This document shows, piece by piece, positions 1 to 12,567 of a DNA stretch of 64,000 nt. Under the pieces are notes generated by a model. The model was not told where the DNA came from. It did no database searches and saw only the letters and a list, made by a program, of their open reading frames with translations. The stretch is from Temnopleurus reevesii (Eukaryota > Echinodermata > Echinoidea > Temnopleuroida > Temnopleuridae): positions 108,011 to 172,010 of the forward strand of contig BQKZ01000238.1 in NCBI GenBank assembly GCA_036244855.1. Direction: 5' to 3'. The position numbers were made by a program, and so were the translations under genes. Each line of letters begins with the position of its first letter. Position 1 is the stretch's first letter.

Positions 1-58
1 CTCTCTCTCTCCCTCTTTCGCTCTCTCCCTCACTCTCGCTCACTATATCTCTCGATTC
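1..58. repeat. CT-rich microsatellite
   Basis: Runs of ctctct with interspersed c and g. This is simple sequence at the window edge, with no coding potential. Confidence 0.85.
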
Positions 59-499
59 TTTCTCAACATTTACCAAGTTGAATCCTAGGCAAAAAGTCGC
101 GTTGACATGGTTGAGTCGTGTTAAATAGGGGTTTCTATGTGGACAAGGCTTAACCCCTCACTCTATCTTTTCTATTTCTTTCTAATTCGATATTTCATTA
201 CTCCATTTCTTCTTGTCTAGACTTATCACTTCCGTTATATCCTCTTCTCATCTCTACCGATGGAACACTATCATCCCCCGAATCAGCCATTCTCAATGTC
301 GGAGGAAGGAGATGCCCGACGCAGATAGGAAACCCAGATAAGGAATCAAAACTCGAAAGAAGGGTAATTGAGAATGTCGAATACTTGCCCCAATCACTTG
401 ACGGTAAACAGAAGTGGCAAAGGAATTAAACGAATTAAACGATGTCCATTCAAACAGTTGTAATAGCTAACACGGTAATGAAAATGATAATTACAAGAA

Positions 500-858
500 T
501 AGATGTAATATAGCCCACGTATCGACTCGGCTGAGTGCTCAAGGCGATTTCCATTCAATTTCAGTTTTTCAGTTTCAGTTTAGTTCATTTTCATTTTCAA
601 TCAAATCAAAATATAATGAAATATCAATTGCAAAGTTCCAAATGATAATAATGCATTAATATTATCCGAGCTTTAGCCCTTTGTGCACCGACGCACATGG
701 TATTTCAAGGAATAAGCATTCCTGCCAGATACCCATTTATCTTACCTGGGTATCTGGGATTTCCTTCTGAAGGAAAATAACGCCATGGATGGGAATCGAA
801 ACTACGACCCTCTGGTCAAAAGACGAGTGTCAGAACCACTACGCCACGGCGCCTCCGT
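500..858 (-). mobile_element. SINE-1 copy, interrupted
   Basis: A tRNA-derived SINE in minus orientation. The tRNA-like head is at 780-858, with the complement of a B-box next to the 'gaccctctgg' segment and the ggcgcc end. The body has the 'tattccttga'-type block that all copies share. The 3' end (the gctgagtgctcaaggcg block) is at 530-548. It is separated from the body by about 110 bp of A/T-rich sequence that other copies lack, so this copy has an insertion or expansion. Confidence 0.75.
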
Positions 859-871
859 AGATGCACGTTAA

Positions 872-1002
872 GCCCCGGTCACATCATAGGACCCCGGAAG
901 CAACACGATTCACCCCGACCCTTTGTTCTGAGGCAGTCAGCTGTGAATTAACAACGAGTCGGAGTGAATTGTGTTGCTTCCGGGGTCCTATGTGACTAGG
1001 GC
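872..1002. mobile_element. MITE-A, palindromic TTAA element
   Basis: An almost complete palindrome of about 130 bp. It starts ccccggtcacat and ends with the inverse; the right arm is slightly decayed (tgtgactagggc). TTAA lies directly to the left (868-871). Four more clear copies are in the window, all with TTAA on the left. There is no ORF, so it is non-autonomous. Confidence 0.85.
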
Positions 1003-1080
1003 ATGATAGAAATGTCATTCCCTCTTACCCTACATGGAAATGTCAAACATATGTCGCATCTGTTCAGTTCAGGGAATTCA

Positions 1081-1150
1081 CTTTATTTTTGTCTTCATGA
1101 GGCTATTGCAAAGGTTTAAATGAAGTTGTTTACTTCTGCTCACAGTATAT
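1081..1150. mobile_element. Fragment of MITE-G terminal region
   Basis: Contains the 'catgaggctattgcaaagg' and 'cttctgctcacag' blocks. The same blocks form the end of the inverted-repeat elements at 15903-16143 and 61424-62010. Only one arm is visible here. Confidence 0.4.
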
Positions 1151-1796
1151 GACGTAACACTATAAAACATAGGCATTTAGGGAGCACTCATATCCATTGC
1201 ACTTTAATTATGAATGTTAATTAATTACACAGAATGATCCACCACTTTCGTCCATAATCGACAGGGTATCAAATGGGTACATCAATCATGATTGCGTCCT
1301 AGTTTTTGTTATCAACAAGCTTTTGACGGCTTTAATCAGCCTATCCATTCATCGTCTTAAATAGATTTAATTACTCTGATTAATGATTGGCCTTAATTTC
1401 TAAATAAAAGGATATCAAGTCTATACCCTAATTATGATAATTCAGCGAGGAGTTTAACAAAAATATAACCTTGGACGTTAGATTAAAGTCATAAAATATT
1501 AATATGTTAACAATCAAATTGTCGTGGGGGATATATTCTCCGCTTTAATAAGCCTCGTCGTTTTGCAGACACGTGACATATCGCACCTGTATTTTTGTCC
1601 CATTCATGTGCAATAATTTGACATCATTACCAATGAATTTGGAACGAACATCAAATCATGGATACTTAATATTCAAATTTGCGAACATTGTTTCCGGCGT
1701 AATTCACATAATCAACTTATTACCGGTTGTATTAATTCACCCACCATACTGTCTGATACATACCGATCAGAATTTTGAGAACAACTCACATGTTTT

Positions 1797-2030
1797 CGCT
1801 TTTAGCCTGCGTCGGTACAGCGTTTTGTATTGTTTTTTTTCATAAAAACACTCCCGGGACGACCAAAAACGCAGGTCATACGGTGGATTGACGTTCGGCG
1901 TACTATCCTTGAGCGCAAGCCGAACGTCAGTTCACCAAATTCTAAACAGCGTATATTGTGCGGTCGAAGAGCTTTTTTAACGTTCAAAATCACAGAACTG
2001 ACGCCGGCTAAAATCGCAAAGGTTTGAATT
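1797..2030. mobile_element. MITE-B, about 235-bp fold-back element
   Basis: The inverted ends carry the 'tagcctgcgtcgg' motif on the left and its diverged complement near 2010 on the right. The inner arms contain acgttcggcgtac and its complement (ccgaacgtcag). Better-preserved relatives are at 44871-45109 and 52629-52869. The short ORFs across it are by-products of the palindrome. Confidence 0.75.
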
Positions 2031-4567
2031 GGCCTCTTTGGTGCGAAGTCAGACAATTTTGAAAGCTAGATCTTAACTTTGCATGATTTTTAGACTACAT
2101 CATCGTCCTAACTCCCCCGTGGTAAGTAAAAAAGTGGATGTTCCCGGCTGTCACTTTTCCAAACACGGCGAACTCTCCTTTTATGGTTTTTCGTTGCTCG
2201 CAGAAATATTTATTGTATAGCTTAGTACATATATTATGCATGGTATCTATGATATCAATGCATTAATGTAAGGTTAATGTAAAAGTATATATATATTTTC
2301 ATTTGTGAGTTTTACCACATAAATGACAAAGGCATCGATCATTTGTGTCCACGGGATGTTTTTATTGGATACTAGTTTACTAAAGCTCTTATTCTGCATA
2401 TTCGTAATCAACGCACTTTTATGAACAAAACTAGGGCTTTGCGGTCTGAATAATTAATGCGTAACCTTCTGATGTACGTAGGAAAGCAAAAATGCCTGGC
2501 ACAGTGGGGATCGTCGCAACGGATAGCGCTTAAAAAGTTCACAGACTAGGTAGATGCAATGAGACTAACATTGAAGCGCAAGGAAAGCTGGGTTTCGATA
2601 AAGAAATAACCTGGAATATTATCAACACCTAAAGTGTAACAAAAATTGTCAGACTACTTACAAACACAGAGACACCATCATCATCACTGAACTAGATTGA
2701 AGGAAAGGTCCATTCAATTAAAAGAAAATTATACAGCTTGAATATTCCAATTTCATCCAAAGTTGTGATTTTTGCTTTTTCTGTCAACTACTAGTCTGTG
2801 TTGAGGTTTTTATATAGACAGTTAGTCTACTGGCCTGACGTCATCAGAACTGGTTTAGAACGGGGTACAAACTGCATCATGGGTAAAAATTGTTTCGTAT
2901 AACTTATACTTATACGCAATTTGCAGTGATTGCTCGCCCATCTTAGGGAAAACGAAGTAAAGCAAAGAATTATCTGAAATGTGTTTTGCTTTGTATGATA
3001 TTCAGAAATCATCGCCTGGAATTCCCTTTTAATGTACGTAGTGTTCGGTTAACTACAAAAATGCATTGTAAAATGTTCGGTTAACATATTTCAGTCTGTA
3101 ATATATGCTTCTAGTGTTGTCGAGGATTGTTCTATACTTCTGGAATGTCTGTAAACATGACAGGAGAATCGCTTTACTGTACCACCAGACCCGAAAATAT
3201 TCTCAATCAACTATTTTATAAAGTTGATAATGTTCTTTATTTTCCCGGCATTACCGCCGTAGCAACTTTTGGTCCAACGTAGTCCCACCTTAAGCAAAGT
3301 TCAATCTACGTTTATATGTATTTAGTGTTTTCCAGTAAAAAAAAATAAAACAAACTGTAACCATCGATCTTACTTTATCAACCAGCAGTTTGTAAATGGT
3401 TTTATAACATCTTAACTGTTCAAATTATTGATCAAGTTTTAACAAGTTTTTGACTTGACCAATAGCATGAATAGATGGACTTGAGGCCATGTGTCAAATT
3501 TGTCTCCATATAGATGCATACGGTATTAATAATACATAATATTTATTAGGCGTTTAATACGGATGTTTCTAATCCTACTATATTGTGGTTACGAAAAGAG
3601 TATTAACCGGTAAATTCAGTGAATAAAAAGAGGAGGAATAATACATAGGTAACATAAAAAATTAACAAAACAAATTAACAAAAACAGTATTGTAGTTGAA
3701 ATGTGACTATCATGGCATAACTATGGTAGCGGTAGCCTATACAAGTACAAAGTATTTACAAGTTTCCCGATACATATTTTTGCGTGGAATCATAAATCAA
3801 ACACAACCATTGCATATCACGGCGAATCAATAAACCAAAGATATGAAATAGTTTCGTGATTATATTTACTTAGGAGTATGGGGCTATCCAAAGTGCAATT
3901 TCTTATCGAAACTTAAATACCGAAGTCTCCTGCCTGTCGATTTCATGTGTGCAGAATTTGTTGATTTGCATTTATGGTGTAATTTTAATCAAGTTCATGG
4001 ATTTTTGACGATTTAAAGGCTCAGTGAATCAAATGGGAATAAGAAGTATTTAACAAAATAAGTACAGCCGTTCGTTTCACTCCACTTAACTTATAGAAGA
4101 AGAATAAAATTAGAAAAAAGTCTTCTAACCATACACTCCCATGCAAGTTTTCATCAGGAAATTGTATTATGGTATTCTCCAATTCTAAAATAAATCTCAG
4201 AAGGTTGTTACCCTTGAGCATTTATGTTCTTACAACTCTTACTGTCAGAATATTTTGTGTGTATGTTTGTTACGCGCATAGGGACGTATTTACGTATGTT
4301 GCGCTATATAAGAATGTCATTATTATTATAATCATAATGCCTCAAATCTATTTCACACAAGAACAACAATTTCTTGTAGAATCAATTTTATGGACTATGA
4401 ATCAATTCTATATGAACGTTAAAAATCCATTAGCAAAATGAGGGAATGTAACAAAACCCGATGCTAAGATCTATTATTGCAATTACCAAATAGGTGGTTT
4501 CTTTACTCACTATTATAGCGTCTAAAATACTTAAACGTTATTTGCAACTTTGGAAACATATCTGGGC
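2031..4567. other. AT-rich intergenic stretch without recognised features
   Basis: I read both strands and saw no exon-like open frame with splice sites, no RNA gene and no clear repeat. The short ORFs (under 95 codons) have the AT-rich composition expected by chance. Confidence 0.5.
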
Positions 4568-4730
4568 GGTGTTTCACCAAGATAAGAATGACTTTACGCA
4601 CGACTTAACGTTCGACTGGTACCCCATCTTGTGCGTAATAATTCATAATGGTGCGCGTATTCAGCGCAAGAATTGATACCAGTCGAACTTAAGGTCGTGC
4701 GTAACTTTAAGAACGATTTGGTGAAACACC
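4568..4730. mobile_element. MITE-C, 163-bp inverted-repeat element
   Basis: The left end ggtgtttcaccaa is the exact complement of the right end ttggtgaaacacc. The arms continue inward with tacgcacgactt and its complement aaggtcgtgcgta, and with gttcgactggtacc. It is a fold-back element without an ORF. I saw no second copy in the window. Confidence 0.85.
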
Positions 4731-4764
4731 TTCCTGGTCCGTCTTATCGCAAGTGTTTCTTTAA

Positions 4765-6030
4765 GAATTTGCCATTTCTTCAGGCCATGTCACATAATAC
4801 ATTCCGTCGTATAAGGAAATGGGATTTGACATAGATATATCATGCAGAACAACTATTATGTGAAACCATGACGGTGTTGGCTTATTCATTTTCAAAGAAG
4901 CCATATCCCACATTTCTTCCACTTTTCCTGTAATATCCGCATCTAACATTTCAGATAGTTTTCCAGAAATGTCTTCCTTTGTCATTACACATTGCACATT
5001 TCTTGGTAAAATCTAGGAGATAAAAGATATGTCAGGTTTACTTTTACTCTTTGCTTTCACCAATGGACTTGTTACTTCATCAAGTTTCCATTTCATTTTC
5101 CTTCCCTGTGGAGGGGATACCCTTACATGCCTTAGGCCAATGTATCAAGGTCAACAAGAAGGTTTGCAGATTACTTTGGAGTAATATCTGTCGGATCTAC
5201 ATACTTAAAATAAAGGTTGCAGAAAGGTCGCAAACCTTTGCAAAAATGGGTGAAACCTTTTCGATAAGCAGGGATAAGGTGCAATGTCTTCCTTTGCCAT
5301 TATTATACATTTCTTGGCATCTTGGTAATATCAACTAGATAAGAAATATTTCAGGTCGATTTCATCTTTTATCAAAGAGATAAGTTCTTGTATCTCTTTG
5401 CTTTCATCAATGGACTTGTAACTTCACGAAGATTCCATTCCATTTTCCTTTCGTGTGGGAGAGATACCCTTACATGCCTTCGGCCAATGTATCAAGGTCA
5501 ACAAGAATGTTTGCAGAATACTTTGGAGTAATATCTGTCGGATCTACAGACTTAGAATAAAGGTTACACAAAGGGCGCAAACCTTCCCGAAAGGTAGCAA
5601 ACCTTTTTGATAAGGTGCAATCTGCGGCAGACATAAAATCAGAAGCCATATTCCACATTTTCTTCCATTTTTCCGGTAATATCCGCATCTAACATTTCAG
5701 ATAGTTTTCCAGAAATGTCTTCCTTTGTCATGATACATTGTACATTTCTTGGTAATATCTAGGAGATATAAGATATGTCAGGTCTACTTTTTCTCTTTGC
5801 TTTCATGAATGGACTTGTAACTTCACGAAGATTCCGTTCCATTTTCCTTTCCTGCAGAAGAGATACCCTTACATGCCTTAGGCCAATGTATCAAGGTGAA
5901 CAAGAATGTTTGTAGATTACTTTGGAGTAATATCTGTCGGATCTACAGACTTGGAATAAAGGTTGCACAAAGGTCGCAAACCTTCGCAAAAGGGTACAAG
6001 CCTTTTTGAAAAGGTGCAATTTGTGGCAAA
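4765..6030. repeat. Diverged tandem repeat, units of about 350-400 bp, about 3.3 copies
   Basis: The block 'aatggactt...acttcatcaag' begins at about 5061, 5408 and 5807. The block with 'cccttacatgcctt', the ggagtaatatctgtcgg segment and the aaaggtcgcaaacctt segment follows each one. Another shared block (tttccagaaatgtcttcc) is at about 4961 and 5707. Spacings are 347 and 399 bp because of indels. Read on the minus strand, parts of the unit look protein-like (for example MWDMAS at about 4900 and MWNMAS at about 5650, with shared neighbours), but frames are broken between units. It could be an old tandem exon array or a plain satellite. Confidence 0.85.
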
Positions 6031-6545
6031 AATAAAATCAGGTGCAATATTGCACCCTTTTGATGTTCACGCTCAACAAAAGAAGGTGTTTCAAACTGCC
6101 AGAATGGGCGTAGTACTGTAACTTTTGGCAGCCTCTAGCGAACACTGTGCTATGTCATTGTTTGATATATTCCAAAGTCGTCATGGCATATGCATGGTAT
6201 CGTGGCGTGCTCAGATAATCTAGAACCATGCTAGAACCAAGCAATCGACATTATTAAACGCATATGTCTAAATTCTCCGAATACTAATAAGAAAGAATGC
6301 AGCTGAAAATCATACATTTTCGATTTGGAACCCAAATAAGGCGCTCCGGGTGTTGGATTTGCTTACACCTGTAAACATGTTAAATGTTAATTTTTAATCA
6401 TCACCGGTAACAACTATTTTAATTCCCTGAAAAAAAATGACTTCATGACGAATATACGTTGTTAAAATTATACCCCAACACTGTCATCACGGTATTCCCA
6501 TAACTATTTCATTATGGACGAATTCTAAAAGTAAGAACAATGACT

Positions 6546-6718
6546 GCGGCGTCGTGGCGTGCACCTGTAATCAAGCTGATTAGGACAGTAAATGACCCGG
6601 TTTGGTTGCGGGTTCGATCTCGGCCGGTAGCATTCTTCCCTCTTTCTTTTTCTCCTGGCGTAAATATTCAAACCATACACGCAGTGAAACCACATTTCTC
6701 TCTCTCTCTCTCTACAAA
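6546..6718 (+). mobile_element. SINE-2 copy
   Basis: A tRNA-like head: ggcgtcgtggcgtgcacctg, then a linker with 'taatcaagctg' and a B-box-like gcgggttcgatc. A short body (tcctggcgtaaatattc) and a (TC)n tract at the 3' end follow. The second copy, in opposite orientation, is at 12379-12567. The head differs from SINE-1, so this is a separate family. Confidence 0.7.
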
Positions 6719-7389
6719 ATGATGAAAAACAAATTGTGTGCTCTTGTATAACTGTTTTCAATTGCAGGACACAAATGCAAGAATGTTGCCAACTGTGTGA
6801 TCGATTTCTGGACGACACGTGCGAGTATTTCGTTTGCCGAATTTCTCAGACATGGAATCAATAATTCAGGAGGATTCCCAAAAGAATTTATGACATTCAA
6901 CAAAATATCGAATAAAAGAGACGGCTGAACAGTTTTTTTCTGTATCATTCTCATTATATTTCCATTTTTGATATACTTCTCTTAAATTTATTCAAAGTAA
7001 TTTTGTTCCATATATCGATTGCATTGTCTCCGCGACACCCCATTCACATATATTTGGTATCAAACCCGCCTTTTGCAGTCTGATATGGCACACTTACTGT
7101 TTTCCGATAAAATTTTATTTTAGGCAATTTCATTTTTTTACATTGTACCGTTGTTTTGTTTATGTAATATTTTTCTCCTTTGTTATCGTGTTTTTATTGC
7201 TATAATGAAATAAAGTTTAATTGACTTGAAAACAATTTGAAAGTCCTGATCTATTGTCTCCTACGTTTAGAAAAAGGTATGGTATTATTTTGACCGACTG
7301 TTCACCGCATAGGTGATAATAAATGTAAGGTTACACCCCCCCCCTCCCATTTCCTCCCTCTGTCTTTTTCTCTGTCTCTTACTCTCTGT

Positions 7390-7709
7390 AATAATAATAA
7401 TAACAAAATAATAATAATGAACGGCTTTTATATAGCGCTTATCAACTCTTTATGAGAATTCCCTAAGCACTCTACAATTGCAACATTATTACCCTGGCTT
7501 GCGGCCCGGCAGCCACCATGCAGCGTACTTAATTGGCGTTCCAAGGAATAAATATTCCTACCAGTTACCCATTCACCTCATCTGGGTTGAGTGCAGCACA
7601 CTGTGGATGAATTTCTTGCTGAAGGAAACCAAAACCCTGGGTTGGACTCGAACCTACGACCCTCCAGTTGAAAGGCGAGAGTCATGCCCACTAGACCACG
7701 GCGCCTCCA
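7390..7709 (-). mobile_element. SINE-1 copy, near full length
   Basis: Minus orientation. The (TAA)n tail is at 7390-7410, then the tatagcgcttatcaactc block, the core around aggaataaatattcctacc, and the tRNA-like head ending ggcgcctcca at 7709. Head to tail is about 320 bp. ORFs running through it come from the SINE and do not mark a gene. Confidence 0.88.
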
Positions 7710-10671
7710 CTTCTGTTTCTGTTTCTGTTCATGTCTCCTCTCTTCTTTAAACTTGTATTTTATCTTTTTGATAATATTAAAACACATGCATGCACTCACA
7801 CGCGCCCCTTTTTTTGGATATTCATAAAAGAGCAAAAAACGAGAAGAAATCTGACTATTTTTCCAACTAGATTACCAATCGACTAATTTGTTTGTGTTTC
7901 AGAAGAAATTAGATAGATTTAGAACAAAATCATGTCTTTATATAATTTAAATGTATCGCATTATTTGAGGCAATTAAGCCTTCATTATACTCATCCTCCG
8001 ATTTTTTTTCTTTCATTCTTCGTGTCTTTCATCTGTTTAGCCTCCTTTTTCTTGTTACCCTTCTTCTTCTCCTTGTTTCTTTTAATCGATTTCTTCCTGT
8101 TGTTCTTGTAATTTTGTTGTTGTTCATCTCCCTCTTATTGCTATCTATCTTTCTCTTTTGTTTTGTTTTCTTTGTTTTCCTATATCTCCCTCCACTTTTT
8201 CAATAAAATACATTTTAGAGGAAAAATGACCAGGCGAAGAAAATCATATGCTATTGTCATTATGACTATGTTTTCGGAAACAATTACTAAATACACGCAA
8301 TTGTCATGTGATATTTGCACATGAATCAATTGGCTAATTTCGAGTATTCACGCACTATTAATTCATTCTGCTTTTACAATCATATACCATATGAACGTAC
8401 TTTACCGTGGATAGGTATGGGCTGAAGTCTGATCATTGGAAATACATTACATCTATAAATAATATTCAAATTGAAATTTAATATTAGTATTTCTGACTGA
8501 CATATGGAGGCGTCATCTTCATAATCGATATATCATGAACCTCCTCTCTCTCTAACCGAAGAATTCTTCAAGCACTATTAAATAATTGGCTGCCATGAAT
8601 TCAATTACACTGAATTACATTCAGTTACTTAGCTATAATTGATAACGAAGTATTGTGATTCTCATTATTGACGCTGATACGTTTTTAATCTGTTGGGATG
8701 TGCGTATTTATCTTAGGATTTGTTGAATTCTCTCCGAAGTTCGGTTTTACAATTAAGAAGAGGGAAGAGGCTCGTATAGGGTAGAAAAAATTATTTAAGA
8801 CTCGAATAGATGTTAAATGTCAGCAAATTAAACGCTTTTTAATCGCTTGGAAAGTAGAAACATGTTTTCTTTTACTATCTCATTTTTTTATATAAAAGTG
8901 TTATTGTACTACAATGCGTATTATAATAAAGCAACAAACTCAATAAAGCAGGTTTGTCGAGATTCATTAGCACGTGATTTTCCTGAATTGACTAACACAG
9001 AAAACAATATGTGGGTCAATCCCATAAATAGAAAAGATTTTAAAATCCTTATACTCTCTAGAAGGGATTATTCAGCGTTTCCTTTTTTATCTGCATTGAC
9101 TGATTACTTTATTGTTATGGACCTCTCTGGAAAGTTTTTCGGCAGCCTTTGATAATTTGAGGGTTTTTTTCATAATTATTATAAATATTCTATGGAAGTT
9201 GTTATTGTTATAGGTACTGGAAATGTTGTTTCATGAGAAATAATGCAAAGTTTGTTCGTTGCTATAATGCGCATGTACTGCAACGATTATGTCTCACGCG
9301 TTCTCTGTGTTTTTACCACTCAGAATGTAATATTTTTTATAAACTGTATTATGTCAATTTCTAGACCACAGAAATGCATAATAGCACTCAATATGCAAGT
9401 CCATTTGTTCTTTCATTGAGCAATTTCGGCTCCGATAGTTTACTGAAGCTACGATTTCATAGTTTGCCTAATTGTGCGTAATGCCTTTCTTCGTCTGGGT
9501 ATTCTTTTCCAAACAGTATGCGGGGCAAATATGAGTTTACAACGGAAATTGGACTTTGCACTTCTGAATGCATTCTTTAACAAAAAGAAAACAATGGTGA
9601 TATAAATATTCAATAAACAGTCGTCATGTGCGGACAAGCTATTCTTTATCAAATGAATGGGGCGTACACGTATTGTAATTTGTAAGAAAGAAGACAGCGT
9701 TGCATGAAACTAATATGTACAAGGATATCGAGTTTTGACTTGTATTTCACAAACATACTGGTCATCCACTTTAATTTCACCTGAAGAACGTTAATTGCAT
9801 CTCGCTTTTTTTTCTTTTACAATCGGCTACTTGTCCGATATCCTATACAGGACTTTGTCGCAAAGTTTAAATGTTCCATTGACCCAATCAAAAATATGCC
9901 AGTGTTATAGCAGGGAGTTGGTTATAGTGAACAAGATATAATCTATTCCCGTGAAATTAAGTCAAATATCAATGCAATGCTCCTGTGTAATGCTATTCAA
10001 ATAGGAACTGGCTTGTGATTATTGTGCCCGCACAGTTGAATATACGGCTTATCGATCTCTTGTCCCATGACCCGCTTTATTGTACGGAAACTGTGTTTAT
10101 AGTGTTCGTGCAGCATCATTAGAAAAAATAGTTTATTTTGTCGACATTTTTGCTGTCGAATATATAAACCATTTTAGTAGTCTAACTAAATTTACTCTTA
10201 AGGATTGATTAGGTTTTACATAATAATCATAATATGATTCTAGTGCTTATGAACTCATGTTGTAAAACTCAAATATCAACTTTTAAACGGAGCCATCGTC
10301 AAAATACAATCATTATTCAGATGTTCTGTCATTACCTTCGACAATCGCATGGAAAGAATAATCACTTAACCTTGAAAACATGAAAATCCAGATCAAACGA
10401 AATGATTTTCAAATGAGTGGATACGTGTATCTGATCGCCCTTACTTATGCACCGAGCATTGATGTATCGCGCAAGGTCACGTTATGTATTTCCTTAATGG
10501 TCCTCCTTTTAGGAGTTTGGAAAGTACGCTCGACAAGAGATTTTGTGTTGCCTTATTTTTTTCGACCAGGGTTGAATTTTAAGGATTTACATGGAAGTAC
10601 GCACGACTCTACGCAGAACTGATGGCCCAATATTCCACCCATTAGGATTTATGTCACTGAGTTACGAACCA
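7710..10671. other. Intergenic stretch without recognised features
   Basis: AT-rich, with pyrimidine-rich segments near 7990-8200. The longest open frames are about 100 codons, with no recognisable protein and no conserved splice context. I see no repeat copy that recurs elsewhere in the window. Confidence 0.45.
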
Positions 10672-10757
10672 GTCACAAAGATACCCCGATTGACCACGAT
10701 TTAACACGACCCTTTCTCAATTAACGGTTAACTTTCCTTGACAGGGTCGTGCCTCTA
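10672..10757. mobile_element. Possible decayed MITE-A copy
   Basis: Contains gtcacaaag, a cccc block, acgattt, acacgaccctttctc and ttaacggttaac in the same order as the left half and centre of MITE-A. The right arm is not recognisable. The similarity is weak. Confidence 0.35.
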
Positions 10758-11016
10758 GGGCTATAGTATCTAAGAAACGGTCCCCAGTCGTACGTACATC
10801 TAGGAAAAGATTTATGAAAGAGGGGCTCATTTGGGTCATGAGAATTGTCATTTGGAACCCATGTTTGCAACGTCCGTGATCTTGGTCGCAAAATTTGTGA
10901 CAAAACGACGCAGAGTTCACGACCCGGGGCACATATGGTCGAATTTTAAGACCCTGAACACGGGACGCGGAGACAAATTTTACGTCATTCGAGGCAGGAA
11001 TATATAAGTCCTATGG

Positions 11017-11252
11017 CACAAGCTTCGCTTTTCAGGTCTCACACTTCGCATCCCCGATCGCAAACTTTGCTTTAATACCGGGTACCGAATCTCGCTTCCC
11101 GGTCCCAACCCTCATATCCCGGAACACAAACCTCGGTTTCCAGCTCTTAAACTTCGTCACCCGGATCGCAATCTTCGTTTATCGTGTCACACACTTCGCG
11201 TATCGAGTCGATAAATTCGTTTCTCGGGTCGCACACTTTGCTCCCCGGTTTG
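11017..11252. repeat. 21-bp minisatellite, about 11 diverged units
   Basis: Consecutive units of 20-23 bp follow the pattern cacacttcgcttcccgggtcg with variation, e.g. caatcttcgtttatcgtgtc, cacacttcgcgtatcgagtc, cacactttgctccccggttt. The last four units are exactly 21 bp. It is GC-richer than its surroundings. 21 bp is a multiple of three, but the frames do not stay open over the array. Confidence 0.85.
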
Positions 11253-12378
11253 CAAAAATGTGCGTCTCTAATCATAAAGATAAAGCATACACATGACCTT
11301 CTGTCGAAATGACTTGAGAACCACCGTAGCTCTTACATCTACTTCCTCTTCAAGACACAAAAGGAGAAGCCTAAGATGATTGTAGTCCGCCTAACTGAAT
11401 GATACGCCCCACTACACGCCACACTGTCCTAACACTGCACAAATCACGGTGTTAATTCAAAGTCAATCCTGTAATCGCGTATGGAGTGCACTAACATAAA
11501 AGTGCTAGAATAACTCTAGCCATGAATCATAGTATTCTTGACCTCATATCGATATGCAATGAAGTATATTACATCAAAACTGAATTACACTAAAAGATAG
11601 CTCAGATTTTAACCCATTGGCAACTGGAATCCGGCGGTTCCTGCTTAAAGTCTATGAGGATTATAACATTCGGTAGTCAATTGGGACGTCATGAGTACCT
11701 ATATACGCACCGAATGGATTCTAAATTATCAACACTGTTTTGCAGTTTGTCCTGTGTGAAGAAAATGAAGCGCTAACCTATGTAATAATATTTTGTTATA
11801 ATAATACTAAGTTCTTTATCCGCGAACGACAAAAGATTTTGTTTAGCAAGCATATAGATCTAGAAATATCTGGAGAAGCTCAAACATCATGCAGACGCGA
11901 AAATTCGAAAAACGATACATTTTGTTAACTCAAATGTTGCCAATTTGGCGTTCTTTCAGTCCCTCTCATATTTCTCTGTGACCGAAATACGCTAGATACC
12001 ACGGATACCGGAGAACAAACCGGTCCAGAATCGAATCGATTAGCCCACATCGAACTATCACCTCCGTTAGACTTCCAGATGCCCGGCAGATAACCTGACA
12101 TTCACATCGCAACAATCAGACGAGTTCATTGTAAATGTTCTGTATGGCCACGTGAATTAGCACCCCAAATTCATTTCTGATGTTATGTTTTTATTTGTTA
12201 TTTTTCCCTCTTTTTGCGGTTGGGGAAGATACAGTCCTTAGTCCATTGGTAAATTATAATTATTTAATTTCATAGTACCCCATCCATCCCTTTTGAAGCT
12301 TACTAAACTTCGAAACAAAGCCGTTGGAATGGTCCAACGTATATTGGTGTATGTATAAAAAATATAGGATAGGATGTA
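11253..12378. other. Intergenic stretch without recognised features
   Basis: Nothing recognised on either strand. The ORF of 62 codons near 11740 has no visible motif. Confidence 0.45.
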
Positions 12379-12567
12379 GTTTAGAGGCGTGTATCATTCA
12401 ATTCTGAATTTTTACGCCAGAAGAAGAAGAGAGAAAGAGGATCGCCAACTTAACGTCTCCATTCGAAAGACGGTATGCGACCAGGCTTCGAACCCACAGG
12501 CAGGAACTAACCCAAGTCTATGACTGTCCCAAACAGCTTGATTTCAGGCGCACGCCACGACGCCTCA
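12379..12567 (-). mobile_element. SINE-2 copy
   Basis: Minus-strand copy of the element at 6546-6718. The head complement (gcgcacgccacgacgcctc) ends at about 12567, the B-box complement (gcttcgaaccc) is at 12486, and the aatttttacgccag body block and gaaga-rich tract are at 12405-12440. Confidence 0.7.

Noticed and set aside
7478..7835. Coding frames of 85-90 codons
   Set aside because: They lie in a SINE-1 copy and recur in other copies (21814, 29368) as shadows of the repeat.
11017..11252. CRISPR array
   Set aside because: Units are adjacent without spacers and too diverged; it is a minisatellite.
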